DNA of 64,000 nt, taken from Enoplolaimus lenunculus (taxonomy: Eukaryota > Nematoda > Enoplea > Enoplida > Thoracostomopsidae). Numbering within the stretch: the stretch's first letter is position 1; every line of letters begins with the position of its first letter. This document shows positions 54,819 to 64,000 of the stretch, piece after piece. The stretch lies in the NCBI GenBank assembly GCA_030248215.1, contig JASANG010004061.1, forward strand, positions 1 to 64,000, in the 5' to 3' direction. The notes under the pieces are model-generated. The model did not search any database. It was not told where the DNA came from and saw only the letters and a program-made list of their open reading frames with translations. The position numbers were made by a program, and so were the translations under genes.

Positions 54819-55479
54819 AACTGAAACAGATGGAGTACACGCGTAGGACTCTGTTCCAGCTTGAGTTTCTTCTCAAAGTCATATATCAGCGTAAAAGTCA
54901 AGATCCTTTAAGCCACGCAATATCGATTAATTTGGTGGTTGTAAGAGGTTGTCAGATCGAAAAGGAACCATAAAAGCCGTATACAAACCAGCGAATTTCT
55001 TTCTGCAATTTGTATTTTTTAAGTTATTAAAATCTATTTACAAAAGGCTCGAGCCATAATGGAGTACATTATCATTGTCTCACGACGCCTACGACGTAAA
55101 ATCGGCGAATAAACGTTTAAAGCGAATTTTTCGCATTCAAAAACGCCAACTGTCAGCCGGTAGACTTTTCTTTGAGTACAAAACAACGGTTGGATATTCG
55201 TTAATATTTGTTCCAATATTTAACCTTGGACCCACAATTTCAACACAATCTTACACGTGCATTCAACGCCACATATTCGTCAAAAATCTGTTACTATCGA
55301 AATTGTTTTAACGTCTTCCCATAAAGTATTTTTCGGCCCGAAGCTGCAAAATGGTTGAACGCGAAATAGCAGCGTAGAAGGTAGCAAATCGCTTGATAAA
55401 AACTCGCGACTGAACTGAGCAAGAAGCCAAACGCAATTTTAGCACTAAATCTTAATACAACATTTTGGTTCTGATTATT
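54819..55479. other. intergenic, no supported gene
   Basis: Overlapping short frames at 55034-55485 on both strands are not recognised, and no splice signals support them. Confidence 0.4.
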
Positions 55480-55685
55480 GGCCAATGTAAGGGACAGGGC
55501 GGAACAGTATTATAAAGCATATTTCTAAGCCTAAGCCTAAGCGCGAGCCTAAGCGTAAGAACGAGCGTATTTCAAAGCCTAAGCTTAAGCCTAAGCCTAA
55601 GCCATACAAAAATTTGTGTAAATCTTAAGCTTATTCTATTTTAGTCTCACAGAAAAACGATCCGCCTCTGATGTTTACATGGGCC
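55480..55685. mobile_element. hAT-like MITE with TTAGGC array
   Basis: Flanks TGATTATT and GGATTCTT (6 of 8). Family ends, with CCTAAG words inside. Confidence 0.7.
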
Positions 55686-56248
55686 GGATTCTTGATGGCC
55701 ACTGCAAAGTGGGCTTCTTTGCATCCGCCCATAGTCTGAGTATATATTAGTTAATATCCAAGCATGAGAATTTGACTAAGTTTGTGTAATCCCGCAAAGC
55801 GTATTTCGGAAAGATTCAATTTGACTCAACATTTTTTACAGTGTAGATATAGCAATTATTTGACGGAAAAAAACTATTTCCAAAGGTGTGTCATTTTATT
55901 TTTGAACGCATTTGATGATAAAAAATGATAAGCTAACAAAAATCTCGGCGCTGAGAATGAAGTTTTGTTGTATTTTATTCACAGTAGCCGCAGCAGCTGT
56001 TTATAAACAACACAACTCTGGGGGGGGGGGGGTTGTTTCACAAACGGGTGTTGTTAATGAAACGTGTGTAGCGGTCATTTATTTAAACGGCAACAACATC
56101 TGATGCAATTCCAAGTGCGCAGTGAATCGTGTAAATTTTACAAACGCCGGCGGTAATTAATATTTGACGTGGAATAAAATTTAAAATATAAAAAATACTA
56201 GAACGTTTTTCTGAAGCAATACTTGTCAAAGGTCTGGTCAAGCTTCAA

Positions 56249-56425
56249 CAGGTGGGTAGCTAAAAAAACGGGGGGGGGGGCAGGAGGGATCATAGTCCCC
56301 TGAATTTAGTTTAGCCACCCTAGATAATTTTCAACCTTGTTTGTATTAAGTCTACGAAGATCCTTGTATGCCACTGTTGTAAACTTTTAAGCTCTTCCTA
56401 GAAAAGTGAGCTGGCTACGGGACTG
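56249..56425. mobile_element. hAT-like MITE, CCGTAGCC family
   Basis: Perfect 8-bp duplication AGCTTCAA (56241-56248, 56426-56433), with a G-run inside. Confidence 0.85.
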
Positions 56426-56540
56426 AGCTTCAAGATGCTTTTAGGGTTAAACTAAATTTGGCAAAGCAGTTGATATTTAACACTGAGTTAAATCTGTATT
56501 TATCATTTGCAAGCATGTACATTAAGACACACAATTTTAT

Positions 56541-56727
56541 GGCCAATGTTACTTTTAGGGGCGGAACGGCAGATTAAGCGTGTTCCTAAGCCTAAGCCTA
56601 AGCGTTGCAAAAATATGTTTCTATTCCTAAAGCCTAAAGCCTAAGCAAAAAAATGTAATCTAGAATCTAAACCTACTCTTTTATAGACCCACTAGAAACC
56701 TGGACGCCGCTTAAAGTAACATGGGCC
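56541..56727. mobile_element. TTACTTTAAGG-end MITE with TTAGGC words
   Basis: Ends GGCCAATGTTACTTTTAGG and CTTAAAGTAACATGGGCC. The flanks match poorly (about 5 of 8). Confidence 0.65.
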
Positions 56728-57067
56728 GGTTTTTTATAACACTAAGATGAGTCTAACGGATTTAGACATATGACAACTTTGGTCTTTTTAAAGTTCTAGT
56801 CGTAGTTTTTGAGCATCTTAACGATACGAAACGCCTGATAAAAACACTTCGGAGACGATGGCTTTTAGTTTTTTTGAAGACTTTTTCATACACATTCACA
56901 TGATAAATTATTTGGTTTACGGTAAATTTTGTTGCAAAAATTGCTGCTCATATTAATGTGAAGCGATTGGTTACAACAAAAAGCACCAAAACCAAGTCAA
57001 CAATGATTTATGTATGCATTGAAATCGCGGTGCTGTAGCCAACGACAGTAGATAGTACCGTTTGAAT

Positions 57068-57463
57068 GGCCCATGCATAGAACAGGGCTGGAACAGTAGT
57101 ATAAGCGTATTCGTAAGCCTAAGCCTGTTAAGCCTAAGCGTAAGGATGAGCGTATTCCTGAGCCTAAGCCTAAGCCTAAGCCTAAGCCTATTCCTGAGCC
57201 TAAGCCTAAGCCTAAGCCTAAGCGTAAGGATGAGCCTATTCCTGAGCCTAAGCCCAAGCCTAAGCCTAAGCCTAAGCGTAAGGATGAGCCTATTCCTGAG
57301 CCTAAGCCTAAGCCTAAGCCTAAGCGAAAGGATGAGCCTCTTCCTAAGCCTAAGCCTAAGCCTAAGCCTAAGCCTAAGCCTACGCCTAAGCAAAAAAATC
57401 TAGTCTAAAGCTTAAACTGACTCTGTTACAGCCCCGTCGGAAAACGATGCAGCTACATGGGCC
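57068..57463. mobile_element. hAT-like MITE with the longest TTAGGC array
   Basis: Flanks GTTTGAAT and ATTTGAAT (7 of 8). About 300 bp of CCTAAG hexamers in five blocks, punctuated by 'gatgagcctattcctg'-type interruptions. The repeat-derived frames on both strands are not genes. Confidence 0.85.
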
Positions 57464-59789
57464 ATTTGAATTATGTCTGGAAGGCTTACGACAATGCCAG
57501 CTGCGACGTAGTTCTAGTTGATGCTTGTATACAGGTGTAGCATTTTGCCAGTAGCCTACTTATACTCCAAGCAATCTGTCCGTTCAAATGTAGAATACGT
57601 GCGTTTATAATTTTATTGCTATCAGAACCTTCATGCGACTCTTGTGTACTTCTGTGCCTACAAGCTTAAGCGTGAGCCTGAGCGCTATGTTTGGAGATAG
57701 GTCTTGTAACTTTCGAGCCAGTGAATGCTACAGCTCAAAACTCAGCACAGTTCTTTGCATATGAGGTGTTGCTCTACTCCAGCGCCCATTTTGAGATCAA
57801 CAACTGCAATAGTTAGCGAGTTTGAAAACCAATTACTAATCAATGATAGTTGCTATAGGTACACGTTTGTGAATGTGGTCCAAGCTTACAAATGATAGAG
57901 AAAATGTTGTACTTATGTTTCGGTAGAATGTGTTACTGAGTGTACTTAAAGCGAAGTGATTATTGTACAAACAGTTTGCTATGAACACGAGTAGAAACAC
58001 AAAGAAGATATGATTTTCAACGAAATATAAAGTTTAGACCCATAAAATTATCTTACAACCGCAGAAATATATTTTTGCAAACTATATTAAATATCTTTCA
58101 ATCGACAATGCAGAAGCAAGTTTCTCGCGATATCAAACTCTTGGATACGTCTCCCAACAGGGTTAAAAGTAACGGTTTAGGTTTAGGCTTCGATAAACGC
58201 ATGGACAAATGTAACCCACATTTAACAACAAAATTAACGCTGCATAGCTTTTAAAATAAATACAGTGCCGACCAGAGTGCCCCCCAAACTACCCAATTGG
58301 GGCTGACATTTGGGGATCACATCATGGTAAACGGAAAAAACTTTCGCTAAACACGAAGTTATATAGCTGTTAAACATTTAATTTTACCTCCCCTCTTCAG
58401 ACCTGTTTAGACTCATTTAGAAATAACAATTTTTCAAAAACAAAGTTTCCAATATTTATGTGATTAAATTTGCTACAAAACCGTAAACATTCCGGTTCCT
58501 ACATTTTTGCATGCAGGAACAGGAACAGGAACGGGAATTGAATTTTGGCAGGAATTCTGGCTGGAACAAGAATTACACACACATATATATATGTGTGTGT
58601 ATGTATATACATATATATTTATATATATGCAACTTGACGAAATCTACAACAAAAATTTTGCAGTTCTTCTCATGGGAATTCTATAATCTGATAGGCGTCA
58701 TTAGTTGCATCAGTTTTGTTTCAAAAATACAGATTTATGTTGCAAAAATGTTGATTAAAATTGTTCGAAATAGTGTTTCAAAGTTTATTAATATTTTTAA
58801 TTTCATTAAAAAGACGTGATTATCAGTTTATGAATCAATCACTAAACAGTGCCAGAGCAGACAGAGATGGGGGCTCCACCCAAATTCCCGGGTGTATGCC
58901 CCCAAACAAAGCGAGCGAGGAAGCCAGACGCAATTTAGAACTTCGGCGGTTTTTGTTTCAACCTGTTAGGGTGGGGTCTCTAAGGGTGGGGCCGCCGAAT
59001 GGGATGTATGACGGGTGGCTGCTCGAGCCCTGTCAATAAGCATTGGATGAAATAAACTTTTGCCGTATTTTCAAAGCCCAAGACTTCACAATGTTGCTAA
59101 AAATTTTAAAAATAGCTTCGAAATTTACCCATAAAGCTGAAAATTTAATATTATGTCTTTGAGCTCATGACACTAAAAATATGACATGTTCCATTCAAGC
59201 ACGGAGTATTCGGGTATTCTATTCCGTTCTGAAAAACAATCGGTATCTGTTTCCGTTTCTGTTTTCGTTATACAAAACCGGTAGTGTGGTTAGTTTTACG
59301 CTAAAAATTAGTTATAAACAACATATATATTTCGCGATTTTAATTACAGATATGCTACACTTGTTTGAACCAAAAAATTAATATTACGAAATTCATCCCA
59401 ATTAATAAGAATTTTGGTGCATTTGCAATTTTTTAAGATCTTAGAAAGCCCGTTGAATATTTGCACATTTCAATTCTGTTGGCTAAAAATAACGCAATTG
59501 TTCAAACTTTTATACTTCAATATTCGTTTTTTTTGTTTCCGTTATTTTGATTGCTATAAGTTTTCGTTATTTTTACTATCTGTTTTACATCCATTGTTCA
59601 GACATTTTGTCTTCTGTTTACATATTAACCTGAGACCAATGACGAAATATAGAGCATGATCAGATGCTATAATTTTCGAACGGTGTTTCTGACCATATCC
59701 GTCAAATTTGATTTAAAGGTACATAAGCCAGTTGTGGCTGTTTTTGGTTCCAACTTTTTATGTCAGGCCTTTTTACCGCGGCGTTGATA
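57464..59789. other. intergenic, no supported gene; TA/TG microsatellite
   Basis: A TA/TG microsatellite lies at 58572-58630. Diverged 'ggaacaggaacagg' and 'ttccgtttccg' repeats lie near 58500 and 59220. About 59430-59600 matches 2560-2700. Short open frames are not recognised. Confidence 0.4.
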
Positions 59790-60009
59790 CACTGCAAAAA
59801 ATAGTGAGTCAAATTGACTCTCTCCGAAATAAGCTTTTCCAAACAACACAAACTAAGTCAAAATTCGACTCCGCTAGAGTCACATTCGACTTACTGAGTC
59901 ACTCACAGAGTCGAATTTGACTCTGACGGAGCCGAATTTGTCTCAGTTTGTGTAGTCCGGAAAAGCCTATTTCGGAAAGAGTCAATTTGACTCGCCATTT
60001 TTTGCAGCG
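59790..60009. mobile_element. palindromic GACTC-family MITE
   Basis: Full foldback copy with ends CACTGCAAAAAATAGTGAG and its inverse, close in sequence to 18847-19067. Confidence 0.7.
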
Positions 60010-60261
60010 CATCCTGTTAAAGCAAGACTTACTACTCTTGATGTGACCGTAGTATAAGTAGCGTCAACTTGAGTAAATTACAGCTTTGACAGGTTATGAA
60101 GTTTCGTAAATTTAGCAATTAATTTCTAAAGATGTTCAGCTTTATTGTGAGTCAAGTGTCGCTGATTAGGTATTTTTAGCTGGGTTATCCCCAATTTGAA
60201 CGTTAAAAACACAGTTGTAAGCGGTAAATATGCTAATTTCGTCGATCAGGTTCGTAGCTTT

Positions 60262-60559
60262 GGGCAGTGTTACTTTGAGAACAGACGATTAAGAGTATTC
60301 CTTAGCCTATTAAACCTAAGCCTAAGCGTTGCAAAAGCGTATTCCTAAGCCTAAGCCTAAGCCCAAACTTAAGCGTTGCAAACGCGTATTCCTAAGCCTA
60401 AGCTTAAGTCTAAGGCTAAGCGTTCACAAAAGCGTATTTCTAAGCCTAAGCTTAAGCCTAAGCCTATTAACCCTAAGCAAAAAAATATATTCTAGAATGT
60501 AAGCCTACTCTTTTACAGGCCCGCCAGAAACTGGGACGTCCCTTAAAGTAACATGGGCC
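60262..60559. mobile_element. TTACTTTAAGG-end MITE with TTAGGC words
   Basis: Right end CTTAAAGTAACATGGGCC clear, left end weaker. The interior holds four CCTAAG blocks separated by 'gcgttgcaaaagcgtattcc', itself a tandem repeat of about 60 bp. Confidence 0.6.
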
Positions 60560-61781
60560 AACCTCTGTGGACGGTATGTACGAAATTTACAAACGTATCG
60601 CGATATATATGTTAATTAGTTACTTGGCCAGTTTTAAAAAACGAGGATTTTGTCTAAAGCTGGCCAGGGATCGCTTTGTGTAATGAACCAGCAAACTGTA
60701 AGATTAGCCGGATTAGAAGCTTAAAAGCGAACGTATAATTCAACTGTAGTAGTCGGACGCTTAGTATGCATTCTACTGTATAAATCATGGTAACACTACC
60801 TTAAACATCCAACGTTGTTTTGTTCAATTTATGGATATTCTGGTTTGCGAAAACGTAGTGCTTGAAAAGACATCTGGTATAACGGAATAGTTATCTTTTT
60901 GAGAACAGATAAATTATTCCCTGAACTAAGAGCGTCTGTACTCAAGTGGATTCCCTTTAAACTGACAAGCCAATACGACTCCCGCAAATAATCCTCCGAG
61001 GACTCTGTGACCGTTCCGCATATGATTCGTGAAGATTTTTAAGCGGATCCACTGAGACCTGGTGTACCGGTTATTAATACCATTTTTTGTACTATGAATT
61101 CATATAAGCGTTCGGCAGCTCAGTTGCTTTCATCATTTCATTCCCCCAAACAATTTCAGTCTGTCCAATTGCATACAATATCCTTTGGAACACTTGAAAC
61201 CAGCCGAAGGAAACAGTTGACTTGATACCCTTAGGGAGCAGAACTTACACTTGATTTGCTTGGTGGGACATTCGCTTTATCCACATAATCATTACAGTTA
61301 GATTTAACGAGACTAATTTTTTGTTGTAAAATCATTGTGCATCGTTAGAGTTTGTCAACAAATCATAAATCGCCACACGATTTAGTTTATTAATTTTAAT
61401 TTCGGATTTGTTAATTTTAAACTGTAAACTTGGCAATGATGGAGGGTATATTGTTTGACCATGAAAATGTTAACATGCCCAGAGACGCAGTAAATCCAAT
61501 TTAAAATGGTTTTAAAGCTTGTTTAAAATAATCGCTTTCTTAAATACCGCATTCAAGTAATTTTCAGAAATACTTGGATTCTGTCTTTTTTATTTCATTT
61601 TTTCAATTTATTTTTTTGGATTTACGCGTACTCCTGTAGCATAGTTACGAATTAAAAATTATTATAGTAATATTTTTGAAAGTTTAGTATTAGGCGTTCT
61701 AAAAAAGCTGAGCTAAATTTTAAAATTTTTCATAGAATCGCTTTAAAATAAAGTTTAACGTCCTATAACGAATGTTATACC
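60560..61781. other. intergenic, nothing recognised
   Basis: AT-rich, with no open frame of note, no clear inverted ends and no RNA gene I can support. Confidence 0.4.
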
Positions 61782-61980
61782 GGCCAGTGTAAAGAACATG
61801 AGCAGAACAGTAGTATAAGCATATACACACAACCTATAGCCGATGCCAAAGCATAACAATAATCTTATACCTAAAGAATAAGACAAAGGCTGAGCCAAGC
61901 AAAAAATTTAGTCTAAAGCTTAAGCTTAGTCTATTGTAATCCTGCAGAAAACCGTTTCGCCCCTAATCTTGACACGGGCC
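61782..61980. mobile_element. degraded TTAGGC-type MITE
   Basis: Ends GGCCAGTGTAAAGAACATG and CTTGACACGGGCC. The hexamers are almost fully eroded and there is no target duplication, so it is an older copy. Confidence 0.6.
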
Positions 61981-62524
61981 AAAATACACAACACAAATCG
62001 AGACCAAAATTCGTCAGTATAAAACATTTACAAAGTTGCCTAAAACGACTTAGAAATAGGAGAAAGTTTGAATGTTTATTTTTGCCACAAATTATGGTTT
62101 ATTTCCACAAGGCTTAAAAAAATTGCTGGCTTTAAAATAAGACGAAATTGGCAAATTTTTTAAACAAACGGTGCCTAAACTTTTGTTGAGCTAATCCGAG
62201 TGCGAAACCTTATGGTGGAACAATGTTCCCCAAATACCGTAGAAGAGTTATAATCTCGACGCTGTCACATATGTTCCTGTGCGTTGATTGTTTTTAAATC
62301 TCATCCCGTTCGCCATCCAGCGAAAAGGTCATTTATGAACACACACACTCTCATTAAATTATAGAAATTATATTAACCAAGTAGTATATATAGAGACTCA
62401 AAGCTAATTTGTGACATAAGTATGAAAGTCACAATCATTTCTAAAGTCAAATTCTGAATTCTATAGTTTTAGAGTCACTAGTTTTACGGATTTTCTATAG
62501 ATTTTTCATTTGTTTTAATATTTC

Positions 62525-62718
62525 GGCCGATGTAAAGATTTAGAGGCGGAACGTTTTTCGGTGGGACTACAAAAGAGTACGCTTAAGCTTTAGACTAATT
62601 TTTTTTTGCTTGGCTTAGGCTAAGGCTTAGGCTTAGGAATATGCTCGTTGTTACGCTTAGGCTTTAGTCTTAGGAATATACGTATAATGCTGTTCCGCCC
62701 CTGTTCTTTACATTGGCC
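62525..62718. mobile_element. hAT-like MITE with TTAGGC array
   Basis: Perfect 8-bp duplication AATATTTC (62517-62524, 62719-62726). Family ends. Confidence 0.85.
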
Positions 62719-63086
62719 AATATTTCTAACTCTATGACGTCGTATAATTAATAGGTGTGATTCGCCTTTGCCGATAGTTTGAGCCGGTGACTGAGCACTG
62801 AGGGGTTATATTAAAATTTTAAAACAAAAGAAATATATTTTAAACAATAAAGTGTATAATTTTATGAATGAATGCTTAATAAATTAAAATACAATACTGC
62901 GAGGTTGCTCTTGTGTGACAATAATACAAGTACTTGAATTACAAGTTAATTTCTAAGGACAATAGTGCAAGTTCTTCTAATTAACTGCTATTAGTATACA
63001 TGATTGCTTTTGATGCAGTCGTGGTGCAAATTTGAACTTTCTAAAATTGCTAACAGATTTCTTACCTAAATACAACAAGGTAGCAC

Positions 63087-63256
63087 GGGCCCGTAGTCAA
63101 GAGGGAGACAGGAGGTGCTCAGCCCCCCCCCCCCCTTGAAAAATTTTGGCCTTCTAGACGATTTTCAATCTAGCTTGTAAGTCATTGAAAACACTTGAAT
63201 GCCCCTCCTGAAAAAACTTTGGGCCCCCTAGCTAGGTGAGCTGGCTACAGGCGTGA
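63087..63256. mobile_element. hAT-like MITE, CCGTAGCC family
   Basis: Flanks GGTAGCAC and GGTAGCAT (7 of 8). Poly-C run inside. Confidence 0.75.
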
Positions 63257-63609
63257 GGTAGCATCTATAATATGAGAATGTTAGGTTTAAGGTCTTTTAG
63301 AGCCCGGAATTTGGCAAAATCTGGTCCCGATACGTTTGAAATTGCACTCTTTATAACAGAGTCCTGGGCCGTTTATCACTTGCTCCATCATATTTTAGGC
63401 TGATTTCGGTAAAGGCTCAAGTAAATGCTTGGCCAATAATTTTGGCTTAGGTTTTGGAAAAGGCTTATCTGAGCCTGCGCATAAATTTTCGCCTAATCCG
63501 TTACTTGAGCCTATCAGCCTGAGCCTAAACCTTAAGCCTAAATTTGCAGGAAAAGTGCACAGTAGCTCAGTCGAGTTATATTTTGAGTTTTGACCTATCG
63601 TATGTTAGC

Positions 63610-63939
63610 AAGGTACAACCGGAGGTGTGCCTCCGGCTCCGGCAGAAAATCGGCCTCCGGCTGCGTTAAATTTTTGCCGGATGTTCCGGTAATTTTGATA
63701 GGTGAAATTTTGCATAATTTTGTAACAATTTATCTGTTTAGCGTGTTTCGTTTTACTTTCGTCACCACAATTTTGAGGAACGACTTTTCCGAAATTTCGC
63801 AGAAAATTAGCGTAAAACCGAACGACTTAACAACATATTGCAGATATTGGCTAAAATCAACTAATTAACCATCATTTTTACTACCTAATTTCGCTTCACC
63901 TCCGGCTCTGGTATTTTTTACCTCCGGTTGCACCCTGTT
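63610..63939. mobile_element. ACCGGAGG-family repeat, second copy
   Basis: Matches 23676-24050 in the same orientation from GGTACAACCGGAGG to CCTCCGGTTGCACCC. It is followed by a 50-bp tandem duplication: 63908 onward repeats at 63958, running to the window edge. Confidence 0.6.
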
Positions 63940-64000
63940 TGTTACGTTACAATATGACTGGTATTTTTTACCTCCGGTTGCACCCTGTTTGTTACGTTAC

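Noticed and set aside
57068-57463. A true chromosome end or fused telomere
   Set aside because: Arrays are short, interrupted, in both orientations and bounded by transposon ends and 8-bp duplications.

Overview
The window is eukaryotic and most likely from a nematode. Two intact, multi-exon minus-strand genes encode secreted proteases, and both look nematode-like. One is a cathepsin L close in style to nematode CPL-1. The other is an astacin with the order prodomain-astacin-EGF-CUB-TSP1, the layout of nematode NAS subgroup V. More than a dozen small transposons carry internal arrays of TTAGGC, the nematode telomere hexamer. The genome must be repeat-rich, because long introns and intergenic DNA are packed with MITEs and satellites. 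That is unlike a compact rhabditid genome; a basal (enoplean or mermithid-type) nematode is only a guess.

Layout. 1-2480: CpG-richer DNA with a possible 5' end of an unidentified plus-strand gene. 2480-10380: intergenic DNA built from MITEs, including a 1.1 kb element with 247-bp inverted arms. 10380-12437: a 63-bp minisatellite ending just past the cathepsin poly(A) signals. 12585-19898: the cathepsin L gene, nine exons, with a MITE or other repeat in every intron. 19900-27150: MITE-rich intergenic DNA. 27147-28256: an orphan 3'-exon candidate and an 18-bp minisatellite. 28414-34085: the astacin gene, four exons. 34504-36484: more MITEs.

36761-54818 is a large satellite domain. A 42-bp monomer with an 18-bp palindromic core is arranged in six blocks. 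Each block ends in the same 361-bp MITE insertion. The last three blocks belong to a 3844-bp macrosatellite unit that includes a ~1.66 kb non-satellite spacer. 54819-64000: intergenic DNA with more MITEs and no recognisable gene.

Both genes encode secreted proenzymes, transcribed in the same direction about 8.5 kb apart. In nematodes, relatives act in moulting, hatching and eggshell or cuticle remodelling, so a shared extracellular role is plausible but is inference. The long open frames at 10.5-12.4 kb and 36.7-53.1 kb arise only because the repeat periods (63 and 42) are multiples of three. I do not regard them as genes.
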